64,000 nucleotides of DNA from JAZKID01 sp963714065 (GTDB taxonomy: Bacteria; Pseudomonadota; Alphaproteobacteria; Rhizobiales; UBA4765). The notes under the pieces were generated by a model that had not been told where the DNA came from, made no database searches, and saw nothing but the letters and a program-made list of their open reading frames with translations. Positions 42,086 through 51,343 of the stretch are shown in pieces. The stretch spans positions 186,001 through 250,000 of the forward strand of contig OY970226.1 of assembly GCA_963714065.1 (NCBI GenBank). The letters are read 5' to 3'. Positions within the stretch are counted from its first letter, which is position 1. Each line of letters begins with the position of its first letter. The translations under genes and the position numbers were made by a program.

Positions 42086-43063
42086 ATGAGCCATATTCAA
42101 GCTCTTGCTGCGAACGATTTCAACGCGAATGCCGGGAATGTTCCGAATATTTTTGCCACGACGCTAGCAGCACAGCAGCCGCTAGGATTTGATAATAGCT
42201 ACAGCGCTTCGGATGTCGAAAAACGCATAAAGTCTTTCTATGACATAACCAATGACACGGATTTGCTCAGCAAATGGCAATTCGCAAATACTGTATCGAA
42301 ATATGCGCGATTAAATAGGCTTATCGAAGGTCCCAAAGCAGGCAACGAAAATTGCCAATTAAAACAATTGGCAGATGCCCTGGGAATTGATTTGCCGCGA
42401 TTGCAAGAGTTGCTCGAAAGCACAGGGCCAAAGTTTGTTGACGGCAGAAAATTATATAATGCCGATGCTGTCGCTTATTTTCTGTTCGACAAATACGCAC
42501 CTTCGCAAGATACAATGGGTTTGATGGCTTATCTGAAAATGGTATTGCCGGGTAATCCGGATCTCAAATTTGAAGATCTGCCCCCACGCATTCTTCTTAA
42601 AAATTATCTCAGTTTAGCCAGCAAACTCGAACGCTTTAGTATCCATGATATTGACCCTGACTCTGATACGAGTATCAGCAGGGTATTCAACATGGATGCA
42701 ATAAACTATTTTCATTCATATGAAGAAACAGCACTTAAAGCGAGGAATGCCCTGAAAACCAGCAATGATTTTTTAGAGAAGTCCGAAAATATGCATGCTG
42801 CCGACAAGGCGAGATTGGGATATCTGGGATCGACTGTGAATGAATTACAAAAGGCGATAAATTATTTTGAGACAGCGCAACATTACTTGAGGGTCTCAAT
42901 GGAAATGTATTTGAAAAAAGGGGTTACGGGTAAGCAACAGCAGGAATTAAGGGACTTATGGAATGGCATAAATAGCATAATTATAAATTCCAAATCGATA
43001 AAGCGCAGACTTCTAGATCACAACAGGCAACCTCCAGAAGTGCTGTCGATAAAACAAAAATGA
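42086..43063 (+). CDS. Orphan helical protein with FAxxLAAQQP N-terminal motif
   Basis: A 325-residue protein of unknown family. The ATG at 42086 has AAAGGAA at 6 bases and is preferred over an upstream TTG at 42023. No signal peptide or membrane helix is seen. Residues 20-32 (PNIFATTLAAQQP) mirror residues 17-29 of the 571-1161 protein. Toward the C-terminus, ETALKARNALK, INYFETAQHYL and VTGKQQQELRDLW parallel GEAALRRAMD, IENAGDRFMEA and VTGSEQVANLW there. So two distant loci encode relatives. The middle region (about 80-230) is unique to this copy. It converges on the DUF1467 gene with a 1-base gap. Confidence 0.7.
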   Translation: MSHIQALAANDFNANAGNVPNIFATTLAAQQPLGFDNSYSASDVEKRIKSFYDITNDTDLLSKWQFANTVSKYARLNRLIEGPKAGNENCQLKQLADALGIDLPRLQELLESTGPKFVDGRKLYNADAVAYFLFDKYAPSQDTMGLMAYLKMVLPGNPDLKFEDLPPRILLKNYLSLASKLERFSIHDIDPDSDTSISRVFNMDAINYFHSYEETALKARNALKTSNDFLEKSENMHAADKARLGYLGSTVNELQKAINYFETAQHYLRVSMEMYLKKGVTGKQQQELRDLWNGINSIIINSKSIKRRLLDHNRQPPEVLSIKQK

Positions 43064-43064
43064 T

Positions 43065-43301
43065 TCAGAGCGTGAGCATTTTATTGCTCATTATCACATA
43101 AATCACCGCCACCGCCACGGCTGTAATCGCACTCGTCCAGATCGCTTTTTTCAGCAGCATGGGTTTGACCGGCGCGCCGGGATCTGTGCCAGGCGTTACG
43201 TCTCCAGCTTCATGTTGACTTTTCACGCCCCAAGGCAGCACGGCGAACAGCAGCGTCCACCAGAGAATGAAATAAAGCGCGATTGTGATGGGGATGGACA
43301 T
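43065..43301 (-). CDS. DUF1467 family small membrane protein
   Basis: A 78-residue protein with two membrane helices (about 4-24 and 52-74) and a Pro-rich polar loop with GVKSQHE and a PGTDPGAP segment. This is the pattern of DUF1467, a family found in alphaproteobacteria and often near proS. The start follows AGGAG. Function is unknown. Confidence 0.85.
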   Translation of the reverse strand: MSIPITIALYFILWWTLLFAVLPWGVKSQHEAGDVTPGTDPGAPVKPMLLKKAIWTSAITAVAVAVIYVIMSNKMLTL

Positions 43302-43322
43302 GGCACTCCTCTACGTTTTCAT

Positions 43323-43376
43323 CGTCATCCCCGCGAAGGCGGGGATCTCGAGATGCCCGCCTTCGCGGGCATGACG
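43323..43376. repeat. CGTCAT...ATGACG palindromic repeat, copy 7
   Basis: CGTCATCCCCGCGAAGGCGGGGAT and ATGCCCGCCTTCGCGGGCATGACG, two hairpins around TCTCGAG. It lies between the DUF1467 start and the ppx stop. Confidence 0.8.
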
Positions 43377-43428
43377 TATAACAATACCGAATTATAGTAA
43401 TCCACGACTTGCTGCACGCGTACTAAAA

Positions 43429-44991
43429 TTACTCCCCACTCTCCAGCACCGGCGTCAGATTCAAAAATTTCGCGAGACGATTGACGCGCCCCGCGACACG
43501 TTTCGACAAAAGATCGCCGAGTTCTTTCGAAAGCTCCAGCCGCAATTTTCCCTTGCGCGCATAAAAAGAGGCACGCGGCAGCACGCCCGGCATCGAGGCG
43601 GAAATCACATAGGCGACGCGCAGCACGAGCCCGAGCAGTTTGGCGCGCTGGCGCGTGCGTTCGTCCGCAATTGCGGCAAAACGCGGCGACAGCCCCGTTT
43701 CCGAAATGCCTTCATGACGATGATAGATGGAAAGCGCCAGAAACACACGCCCCGGATGATCGATGCCGATAAAGGCACCGTGCGCGATGATGTTGAGGCT
43801 CTGCTCGCCGCGATAATCCGGATGTCCGCGCCAGGTCATGTCGGCGAGCAGGCAGGCGGCGTGGCGCAGGCGTTTCTCATTCGGCGTTTCTTTATCATCA
43901 AGTGATGCAAACAGCGCATCGGTCCATTTGCACAACTCCTCGCCATGGCGCGGCGAGCGTGAATAAAGCATAGAGAGATCTTTTGCTGCCGACATCAATG
44001 GGTCAGCATTGCGCTCCTGCGGCGAGAGTTGCGAAAACAGAAGACCCTCGCGTACGCCGAGCGCCGACATAACGACATGCGACGCCTTCAGGTTTTTAAG
44101 AATTTTTTCCATCACAAGCGCGCCGTAAGCAACGAGCGGGCGGCGCTCGGCAGACACATGCGACAATGCTTCCGCAGAGTTGTCGTCGCCGCGCTGGAGG
44201 AATTTGCAGAAATCGATCGCCTCGCGCGCTTCGATCTCATAACCATGCGTGACATGTAATGGGTAATCCCTGCGCTGCATATGCACGCGCGAAATGGCCC
44301 GCCATGTGCCGCCGACCGCGTAAAAAGCGCGGCCCTTGCCATGCGACAGATCGACACCGTCGATAATCTTGTCGACGACCTTCTCCGCTTTTTTCAGATT
44401 GCCGCCGGTTTCGTCGATCAGTCTCAAACCTCCAAGCGGCAAGGTGAGCCCCTGCCCCACCTTGTGATCCTTCACATCGATCAGCTCGAGCGAACCGCCG
44501 CCGAGATCGCCGACAAGGCCGTCGGGCCGGTAAATGCCGGAAATCACGCCAAGCGCCGAAAGCCGCGCCTCGCGCGTGCCAGAGATCAATTCCACCGGGC
44601 AGCGGCTGATGGTACCCGCCATGTTCAGGAATTCGTGACCGTTCTTGGCATCGCGCACGGCGGCAGTGGCAAGCACGTGCACGACGGAGACCTGCATCTG
44701 GTCGCATAGCGCGCGGAAACGTTTCAGCGCGGCGAGCGCCTCCTGCATCGCATCATTCGCGAGCTTGCCGGTGGATGCGACATGTTTGCCGAGACCGCAT
44801 AGCATTTTTTCGTTGAAGATCGGCGTCGGCGCGCGCGTGATGCCTTCATAGACAACGAGACGCACGGAATTCGAGCCGATATCGATGACGGCAATGGGCT
44901 TCAAGCCCGGCAGGCGGCCGGGCGCATAATCGTCAGGATAAAGCGGCGAGCCGTATCCGTCGTCGATCTTGCCTTTAAGCGCGCCTGGCAT
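43429..44991 (-). CDS. ppx: Exopolyphosphatase / guanosine pentaphosphatase family
   Basis: Splits phosphate from polyphosphate chains and, in some members, from pppGpp. The 520-residue protein has the ASKHA-fold motifs AVIDIGSNSVRLVVYEG near residue 34, ATAAVRDAKNG, the catalytic-region SGTREARLSALGV, and GLVGDLGGGSLELIDV. A helical HD-like C-terminal part follows. It overlaps ppk by 17 bases; pairing of synthase and hydrolase in one operon supports the call. Confidence 0.93.
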   Translation of the reverse strand: MPGALKGKIDDGYGSPLYPDDYAPGRLPGLKPIAVIDIGSNSVRLVVYEGITRAPTPIFNEKMLCGLGKHVASTGKLANDAMQEALAALKRFRALCDQMQVSVVHVLATAAVRDAKNGHEFLNMAGTISRCPVELISGTREARLSALGVISGIYRPDGLVGDLGGGSLELIDVKDHKVGQGLTLPLGGLRLIDETGGNLKKAEKVVDKIIDGVDLSHGKGRAFYAVGGTWRAISRVHMQRRDYPLHVTHGYEIEAREAIDFCKFLQRGDDNSAEALSHVSAERRPLVAYGALVMEKILKNLKASHVVMSALGVREGLLFSQLSPQERNADPLMSAAKDLSMLYSRSPRHGEELCKWTDALFASLDDKETPNEKRLRHAACLLADMTWRGHPDYRGEQSLNIIAHGAFIGIDHPGRVFLALSIYHRHEGISETGLSPRFAAIADERTRQRAKLLGLVLRVAYVISASMPGVLPRASFYARKGKLRLELSKELGDLLSKRVAGRVNRLAKFLNLTPVLESGE

Positions 44992-47182
44992 CGTATTGTC
45001 CTGTCAGTCTGCGTGGGGAAACGAGCTTCTGTGCCTTGCCGCGGCCGGAAAGGCTGGGATTGGTCATGAAATAACGATGCGCGTTGAAAGCTTCCTCGCC
45101 CTCGCGCAAGGTGAAACGCTTGGACGAACCATCCGGCAGCACCGCCCAGCTTTGTTCATTATCTTTCAGGTTCGCAACCATGATCTGTTCGAGAATCTGC
45201 TCGTGCACGGTTGCATTGTTGATCGGCACAAGTGCTTCGACGCGGCGCTCGAGATTGCGCGGCATCCAGTCGGCGGAGGTGATGTAGAGTTTCGCTTTCG
45301 GATTTGGGAGCTCATGCCCATGCGCAAAGCACATGATACGGGAATGCTCGAGAAAGCGGCCAACAATCGACTTGATGTGAATATTCTCGGATAATCCTTT
45401 CACGCCCGGCCGCAGGCAGCAGATGCCGCGCACGATCAGATCGATACGCACACCCGCGGCAGACGCTTCATAAAGCGCATCGATAATCACGGGATCGACC
45501 AGCGAGTTCATCTTCGCCCAAATGCCGGCCGGTTTGCCCGCGCGCGCGTTTTCGATCTCTTTATGAATGTTCCTAAGCAGCGTTTTTTTCATCGTGGCCG
45601 GCGAAAGATCTATGGCTTCGAGCTCGGCAGGTTCGGCATAGCCGGTGATGAAATTGAAAATGCGTGCGACATCGCGCGTGATCACGGGATCGCAGGTGAA
45701 AAAAGACAGGTCAGTATAAACCTTGGCCGTGACGGGATGATAGTTACCTGTGCCGATATGGCAGAAATTGATCAGCGTGCCGCCCTCGCGCCGCACCACC
45801 AATGATAATTTAGCATGCGTCTTGAGATCGAAGAAACCGTAGACGACCTGCACGCCTGCGCGCTCGAGGTCGCGCGCCCATCTGATATTGGCTTCCTCGT
45901 CGAAACGCGCTTTCAATTCGACAAGCGCTGTGACGGATTTACCGGCTTCCGCCGCTTCCGCCAGCGCCTTGATGATCGGGCTGTCTTTCGACGTGCGGTA
46001 AAGCGTCTGCTTGATGGCGATGACATCGGGGTCCGCCGCCGCCTGCCGCAAAAACTGCACCACCACATCGAAGCTCTCGTATGGATGATGCACGACAAGA
46101 TCTTTTTGCCTGATCGCCGCAAAACAGTCGCCGCCCATATCGCGGATACGCTCGGGAAAACGCGGCGTATAGGGTGTAAATTTCAGTTCGGGCCGCTCGA
46201 TGGCGACAAGCTGCGACAGATCGTTCAATGCCAGCATGCCGTTCACGACGAACACTTCGTCTTCGCCCACATGCAGCGCTTCCATGACGAATTGCTGCAG
46301 AGATAAAGGCGTGGACGCCTCCACTTCGAGGCGGATGACGTTGCCTCGACGGCGCTGCTTCAGCATGGTTTCGAACACGCGCACCAGATCTTCCGCTTCT
46401 TCCTCGATCTCGATATCGCTGTCGCGGATAATGCGGAAAATTCCCTTGCCCTTCACCTGATAGCCGGGAAACAGCTTCGTGATATAGAGGCTGATCACGT
46501 TCTCCAGGTTAAGGAAGCGCAGGCGTTGTCCCGGCTCTGCCGGCAACGCGATGAAGCGGTCGACTTTGTGCGGCACGCGCACCAGCGCATTCATGGCGCG
46601 ATTGTCGGTCGTCCGCGCCAGTTGCAATGCGAGCGTAAATCCCAGATTTGGAATGAAGGGAAACGGATGTGCCGGGTCGACGGCAAGCGGCGTGAGTACC
46701 GGGAAAATATGAGTGAGAAAATAGCCGTCCAGCCAACTTTTTTCGCAATCCGTCAGATCCTCCGACGAGGCAATATCGATGCCGTTTTTTTTCAATGCCG
46801 CATGCAGTTCGATCCAGCATTTTTGCTGCGCATCGACGAGAGCGGATACAGCCTCGCCGATTTTCTTGAGCTGCTGCTGCGGCGTCAACCCGTCCTGACT
46901 GCGCGTCGAAATCCCCTCCTGATGCTGCTCCCACAAGCCGGAGACGCGCACCATGAAAAACTCGTCGAGATTGTCGGCGGAGATGGAAAGAAAACGCAAC
47001 CGCTCGAGCAGCGGGTGGTTGGCATTCGTCGCTTCCTCGAGAACACGGCGATTGAAGTTCAGCCAGGAAATTTCCCGGTTGACGAAACGCTCCGGCGCTT
47101 TTGCCAGCTTCATATCGACAGGATGCGGCAAGGCACTGCGCACCGATGTTTCATTTAGACCCTGGCTTTGCTCTTTCTTCAT
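44975..47182 (-). CDS. ppk: Polyphosphate kinase 1
   Basis: Reversibly polymerises ATP gamma-phosphate into polyphosphate; membrane-associated in characterised members. The 735-residue protein has the N-domain FVNREISWLNFNRRVLEEA and the head-domain FIPNLGFTLALQL region. The catalytic C1/C2 domains show DPDVIAIKQTLYRTSKDSPI, the phosphorylated His in GFFDLKTHAKLSLVV (about residue 455), and SADWMPRNLERRVEALVPI. Its ATG overlaps the hdaA stop by 4 bases, continuing the hdaA-ppk-ppx operon. Confidence 0.96.
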   Translation of the reverse strand: MKKEQSQGLNETSVRSALPHPVDMKLAKAPERFVNREISWLNFNRRVLEEATNANHPLLERLRFLSISADNLDEFFMVRVSGLWEQHQEGISTRSQDGLTPQQQLKKIGEAVSALVDAQQKCWIELHAALKKNGIDIASSEDLTDCEKSWLDGYFLTHIFPVLTPLAVDPAHPFPFIPNLGFTLALQLARTTDNRAMNALVRVPHKVDRFIALPAEPGQRLRFLNLENVISLYITKLFPGYQVKGKGIFRIIRDSDIEIEEEAEDLVRVFETMLKQRRRGNVIRLEVEASTPLSLQQFVMEALHVGEDEVFVVNGMLALNDLSQLVAIERPELKFTPYTPRFPERIRDMGGDCFAAIRQKDLVVHHPYESFDVVVQFLRQAAADPDVIAIKQTLYRTSKDSPIIKALAEAAEAGKSVTALVELKARFDEEANIRWARDLERAGVQVVYGFFDLKTHAKLSLVVRREGGTLINFCHIGTGNYHPVTAKVYTDLSFFTCDPVITRDVARIFNFITGYAEPAELEAIDLSPATMKKTLLRNIHKEIENARAGKPAGIWAKMNSLVDPVIIDALYEASAAGVRIDLIVRGICCLRPGVKGLSENIHIKSIVGRFLEHSRIMCFAHGHELPNPKAKLYITSADWMPRNLERRVEALVPINNATVHEQILEQIMVANLKDNEQSWAVLPDGSSKRFTLREGEEAFNAHRYFMTNPSLSGRGKAQKLVSPRRLTGQYDARRA

Positions 47183-47904
47183 GCGTCGAAATTGAGCGAC
47201 GGCTCGCTGATATATTGCCCGGGTTCCAGATCGTCACGGCGTAGATAGCGCGATGCGGCAGCCCTTGTCAGGCGGCGGCCTTCGGAAAGCGCAAGCTTGT
47301 CGAAAATTTCCACTGCGCGGCGCACGCCGGCGGCCGTGCGTTCGATGTGCATCAGCATATAATCGACGACATCCGGCGCGATCTCCATTTGTCTGTCCGA
47401 AAAATGTTTGATCAGGAGGGCGCGCAGCAACATATCGTCTGGCGGCCCCAGCTCGATCTCGGGCAGAACGCGCAGACGCGAACGCAGGTCGCGAAGCCGC
47501 AGATTGTCGAAAGACAAGGTGGGAGGCGCAGTTAATAGCAGATAGAGCTCACCCAGGATCGCGCGGTTGATCAGGTGAAAAAGCGGCGTCTCGGCCAGAT
47601 CTTCCGTATTCTCGAGCTCAACGATAAAACAGCCGCCGGATTTGGAACCGAACGCCGCCTCGAGATCGTTGACGGTCTCGAGCCAGATCGCGTTGGTTTT
47701 TTCCTGCCAGAGCCTTGCAAGATGCGATTTCCCGGATCTTTCCGGCCCGACCAGAAACACGCCATGTACCGGCCAGCGCGGCCAGCTATTGATCAGGCGA
47801 TAGGCTTTCTCGTTCGAAGGCGTGACGATAAAATCTTCCCGCGCCGTGGAAACTTTCGTCGGCCAGTCGAAGGTCAATTGCGATACGAGAAGAGGAAGCG
47901 TCAT
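47179..47904 (-). CDS. hdaA: DnaA-related regulator of replication initiation, HdaA
   Basis: Hda-type protein that, with the sliding clamp, stimulates DnaA-ATP hydrolysis to stop re-initiation. The 241-residue protein has SQLTFDWP at residues 8-15, a plausible clamp-binding motif at the expected N-terminal place. Walker A is GPERSGKSHL at 53-62, a weak Walker B-like FIVELEN follows, and then the AAA+ lid. It lacks the DnaA DNA-binding domain IV. The perM-hdaA-ppk-ppx order is the usual alphaproteobacterial setting, with 4-base overlaps on both sides. Confidence 0.9.
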   Translation of the reverse strand: MTLPLLVSQLTFDWPTKVSTAREDFIVTPSNEKAYRLINSWPRWPVHGVFLVGPERSGKSHLARLWQEKTNAIWLETVNDLEAAFGSKSGGCFIVELENTEDLAETPLFHLINRAILGELYLLLTAPPTLSFDNLRLRDLRSRLRVLPEIELGPPDDMLLRALLIKHFSDRQMEIAPDVVDYMLMHIERTAAGVRRAVEIFDKLALSEGRRLTRAAASRYLRRDDLEPGQYISEPSLNFDA

Positions 47905-48995
47905 ACGCGCGCCCTTTCCTTCGCTTTAGCCTGATAAAATGGTGTTTGCGTATAATAGCGCAGGCTGCGATGCAGCAGTACGCCGATACAAGCGGAAATC
48001 GGTACGGCCAGCAGTACGCCGACAAAACCGAACAGGGAGCCGAAAGCGTATAGCGCGAAAATCAGCCAGACAGGATGCAGGCCCACCGCCTTTCCGAGCA
48101 GGCGCGGCTGCAGGATATAACCGTCGATCAATTGCCCGATGGCAAAAACCGCAACGACCGATATCAGCGGTATGAAGTCCGGCCCGAATTGCGACAGCGC
48201 GACCAGCAGCGCGATACTCAAGCCGATAAAATTACCGAGATAAGGAATAAAGGAAATGAAACCCGCCGTCAGGCCGATCAAGAGCGAGAAATTCAACCCC
48301 ATCGTCGTCAACCCGATGGAATAGATGACGCCGAGCACGAGACACATCAGGGCCTGACCGCGCAAATAGGCGGCGAGCACCTCGTTCATTTCCCGCGCCA
48401 TAGAGCGAATGAGCGACACATCGCGGCGCGGCAGGTAATGATCGACAATGGCGACCATATGATCCCAGTCGTACAGGAGATAGCCGGTCACGATCGGCAT
48501 GACGATGAAAAACGAAATGGCGTTGAATACCGCCTGCCCACCTGCCCAGAGCGAGCCCATAAAAGCCGTGGCCACGACAACGGCGTCTTTTAAAGCAGGA
48601 TCAATGGGGTTTTGCAGGTTCTGCAGTTTTGTGGCGATTTGCGGGCCGAGCGCCGTCTGCAGTTTTGCCGTTTGCGCCGATAGAAAATTTTGCAGCGACT
48701 TCAGAATAACGGGAAGGCTTTTGACGAAATCCGTCAACTGTTCGGTCAAGAGCGGGATCAGCAGGATGAGGATAAGTATGATGCTCAGGATCAGGCCGCC
48801 GAGAACCGTCAATGTCGCCATGCCGCGCGACAGGCCGAGCCGTTCCAGCCTGTCGGCCAGCGGGTCGAGCATATAGGCGAAGATCAGGCCGACGCCGAAC
48901 GGCATGAGGATGTCGTTAAAAAGAAAAAGTGCGGCAATGGTCAGCGCGAGTACGGCGAGCCAAAACAAAAAAGTTCCTCGCACCTGCGCTGTCAT
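47901..48995 (-). CDS. AI-2E family (PerM-type) transporter
   Basis: Polytopic inner-membrane protein of about 364 residues with seven to eight helices. The first helices (FLFWLAVLALTIAALFLF and following), the central MVAIVDHYLPR amphipathic stretch, the AYLRGQALMCLVLGVIYSIG and GLTAGFISFIPYLGNFIGL segments, and the final PVWLIFALYAFGSLFGFVG are family features. Substrate unknown; the family name comes from one exporter of autoinducer 2. I take the ATG at 48995; a GTG three codons upstream is possible. Coupled to hdaA by ATGA. Confidence 0.9.
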   Translation of the reverse strand: MTAQVRGTFLFWLAVLALTIAALFLFNDILMPFGVGLIFAYMLDPLADRLERLGLSRGMATLTVLGGLILSIILILILLIPLLTEQLTDFVKSLPVILKSLQNFLSAQTAKLQTALGPQIATKLQNLQNPIDPALKDAVVVATAFMGSLWAGGQAVFNAISFFIVMPIVTGYLLYDWDHMVAIVDHYLPRRDVSLIRSMAREMNEVLAAYLRGQALMCLVLGVIYSIGLTTMGLNFSLLIGLTAGFISFIPYLGNFIGLSIALLVALSQFGPDFIPLISVVAVFAIGQLIDGYILQPRLLGKAVGLHPVWLIFALYAFGSLFGFVGVLLAVPISACIGVLLHRSLRYYTQTPFYQAKAKERARV

Positions 48996-49025
48996 GTCAC
49001 CCACCAGACATTGTTGCCGAAAACA

Positions 49026-49589
49026 CTACATACCCTGACCGGAAGCGACCGCGCCGCGGCGGAGCCCGAGCCATAGTCTGAGATAGGCAAGAAACGAAAG
49101 CGCCGTCAATGCGGCCGTCAAATAGCCCGAAATTTCCACAAGGGGGGCGAGGTCGATTTCGACGGCAAGGTTCAATAAAACCATGGCCAGATAGATAATT
49201 TGCACCAAAGTGTTGAGTTTCGAGATAAGCAGGGGCTTAATAAGCGGAGGTTTTCCGGCGATATAAAGATCGGCAATCCCGGCAACGATCAGAATATCGC
49301 GCAATGCGACCATGATAAGCAGCCAGTGCGGCACCACGCCCAACGCCGTAAGCAGCGTAAAAATGATAACAATCAAGGCCTTATCGGCTGCGGGATCAAG
49401 CCAGGCGCCGAAGGGGCTTTTCTGGTCCAGCCGCCGCGCCAGAATGCCGTCGGCCAGATCCGTTATACCGGCCAGCATGAAACAGACGAACGCCGCCTTG
49501 AAATTATGCGCGACCAGCAGATAGGCGATCATGGGCACCAGGCCAAGGCGCGCAACTGTCAACAGGTTGGGGAGCGTTAAAATCCTCAT
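49026..49589 (-). CDS. CDP-alcohol phosphatidyltransferase family protein
   Basis: Membrane enzyme that joins a CDP-activated lipid to an alcohol. From the ATG at 49589 the protein has 187 residues and five to six helices. The family signature is perfect: Asp47-Gly48, Ala51-Arg52, Gly61, Asp65 and Asp69, within DGILARRL...FGAWLDPAAD. Length and N-terminal LTLPNLLTVARL resemble PgsA or a cardiolipin synthase of this fold; the acceptor cannot be decided. The longer frame upstream reads through the purM start and is rejected. Divergent from purM with 57 bases between. Confidence 0.88.
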   Translation of the reverse strand: MRILTLPNLLTVARLGLVPMIAYLLVAHNFKAAFVCFMLAGITDLADGILARRLDQKSPFGAWLDPAADKALIVIIFTLLTALGVVPHWLLIMVALRDILIVAGIADLYIAGKPPLIKPLLISKLNTLVQIIYLAMVLLNLAVEIDLAPLVEISGYLTAALTALSFLAYLRLWLGLRRGAVASGQGM

Positions 49590-49646
49590 GAAATAAATGA
49601 TATAACGAGCTTTGCGCCAAGCGCAAAATCCCTTAAGACAAAAATC

Positions 49647-50708
49647 ATGCAAAAAACCGCAAATACGGACCCCTATGCACATGCTGGCGTCGATATCGAT
49701 GCCGGAAATGCGCTGGTCGAAGCCATTCGCCCGCTGATACGCGCAACCGCGCGGCCTGGCGCCGATGCCGAGATCGGCGGTTTCGGCGGATTGTTCGATC
49801 TGAAAGCGGCGGGATTCAAGGATCCCGTTCTCGTTGCCGCCAATGACGGCGTCGGCACGAAAGTAAAAATCGCGGTGGCGATGAACAGGCACGATACGAT
49901 CGGCATCGACCTTGTCGCCATGTGCGTGAACGATCTGCTGGTGCAGGGCGCGGAACCGCTATTCTTTCTCGATTACTTCGCTTCCGGCAAACTGCGCAAC
50001 GATACCGGCATTGCGTTGATCAAGGGTATTGCGGAAGGATGCAAGCTCGCGGGCTGCGCGCTGATCGGCGGCGAGACGGCGGAAATGCCGGGCGTCTACG
50101 CTGGCGACGATTACGATCTTGCCGGTTTTGCCGTTGGCGCGGCCGAACGCGGACAGCTTTTGCCGCGCAAAGATATTCGGGAAGGCGATGCGATTTTTGG
50201 TCTTACCTCGTCTGGCGTGCATTCGAACGGTTATTCGCTGGTGCGCAAGATCGTCGACGATGTCAAGCTGCGCTATCACGAGCCGGCACCTTTCGCGAGC
50301 CAGCCTTTAGGCGAAGCATTGCTGACACCCACGCGCATTTATGTGAAACCGGTATTGAAAACCATTCGCGAGACGGGCGCCATCAAGGCAATGGCACATA
50401 TTACCGGCGGCGGTTTCATCGATAACATTCCGCGCGTCCTGCCGGAACATCTGGCAGCGCATATCGACCTTCATGCAATAAACCCGCCGCCTGTCTTTTC
50501 ATGGCTTGCCAAGGCCGGCGCGCTTTCGCAGGAGATCATGCTGCGCACGTTCAATTGCGGTATCGGCTTGATTATCGTTGCGCCCGCCGATAAAGCCGCG
50601 CAGGTGCAAAAATCGCTGACAGACGGCAATGAAACGATCGTGCGCCTCGGCGACATTAAGGCACGCAAGGATAAGCCCGTTACTTTTGCAGGACAGCTCA
50701 AGCTGTGA
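49647..50708 (+). CDS. purM: Phosphoribosylformylglycinamidine cyclo-ligase
   Basis: Fifth step of purine synthesis, forming AIR with ATP. The 353-residue protein has YAHAGVDIDAGNALVEAI, VAANDGVGTKVKIA, DLVAMCVNDLLVQGAEPLF, LIGGETAEMPGVY, FGLTSSGVHSNGYSL and the late AHITGGGFIDNIPRVLP. Its stop overlaps the purN GTG start (GTGA), so the two are translationally coupled. Confidence 0.97.
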   Translation: MQKTANTDPYAHAGVDIDAGNALVEAIRPLIRATARPGADAEIGGFGGLFDLKAAGFKDPVLVAANDGVGTKVKIAVAMNRHDTIGIDLVAMCVNDLLVQGAEPLFFLDYFASGKLRNDTGIALIKGIAEGCKLAGCALIGGETAEMPGVYAGDDYDLAGFAVGAAERGQLLPRKDIREGDAIFGLTSSGVHSNGYSLVRKIVDDVKLRYHEPAPFASQPLGEALLTPTRIYVKPVLKTIRETGAIKAMAHITGGGFIDNIPRVLPEHLAAHIDLHAINPPPVFSWLAKAGALSQEIMLRTFNCGIGLIIVAPADKAAQVQKSLTDGNETIVRLGDIKARKDKPVTFAGQLKL

Positions 50709-51295
50709 CAGGGTTTAAAAAAATCCGTACGGCTGTTCTGATTTCCGGACGCGGCTCGAACATGCAGGCGTTGATCGACGCTGCGAAAAAACCGGATTAC
50801 CCCGCGCACATCGCGCTTATTGTTTCCAATATCGCAAATGCACCCGGGTTGAAATTCGCAGCCAAGGAAGGCGTTAAGATCGCCGTGGTGGATCATAAGC
50901 CTTTCGGCAAGGACCGGGCGGCTTTCGAGCAGGGATTGCAAAAAGAGCTTCGTGCGGAAAATATCGAATTCATCTGCCTTGCCGGTTTTATGCGCGTGCT
51001 GACGGCGCAATTTCTAAAGAACTGGCCGCGCAGGATCATTAATATTCACCCTTCCCTGCTGCCCGCCTTCCCCGGCCTCGATACGCATAAGCGCGTATTG
51101 CAGGAAAAAGCGCAGATGCACGGCTGTTCGGTGCATTATGTGTCCGATGTCGTGGACGGCGGTGAAATTATCGCACAGATGCGCGTACCCGTGCAGCAGG
51201 ACGATACGGAAGAATTATTGGCCGCGCGCGTTTTGCAGGCCGAACACGAACTTTACCCTAAAGCCCTGCGCCTGGCGCTCGAGCGTTTGACGTAA
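50705..51295 (+). CDS. purN: Phosphoribosylglycinamide formyltransferase
   Basis: Third step of purine synthesis, using 10-formyl-THF. GTG start overlapping the purM stop. The 196-residue protein has VLISGRGSNMQALID, LAGFMRVLTAQFLKNW, NIHPSLLPAFPGLDTH with the catalytic Asn-His pair, and HYVSDVVDGGEIIAQ with the catalytic Asp. The purM-purN order next to a permease and hdaA is usual in this class. Confidence 0.97.
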   Translation: MTGFKKIRTAVLISGRGSNMQALIDAAKKPDYPAHIALIVSNIANAPGLKFAAKEGVKIAVVDHKPFGKDRAAFEQGLQKELRAENIEFICLAGFMRVLTAQFLKNWPRRIINIHPSLLPAFPGLDTHKRVLQEKAQMHGCSVHYVSDVVDGGEIIAQMRVPVQQDDTEELLAARVLQAEHELYPKALRLALERLT

Positions 51296-51343
51296 GACCA
51301 TCTTCCTGACATGAATCGGGGCTAGATTGCCTCGCGGAAAATC

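Noticed and set aside
49590..49892. Extension of the CDP-alcohol phosphotransferase over the purM start
   Set aside because: The sequence has no membrane-enzyme character and is antisense to purM; the family begins at LTLPNLLTVARL after the ATG at 49589.
51296..51343. yybP-ykoY manganese riboswitch ahead of terC
   Set aside because: The gap to purN is only 48 bases, too short, and no conserved motif is seen.
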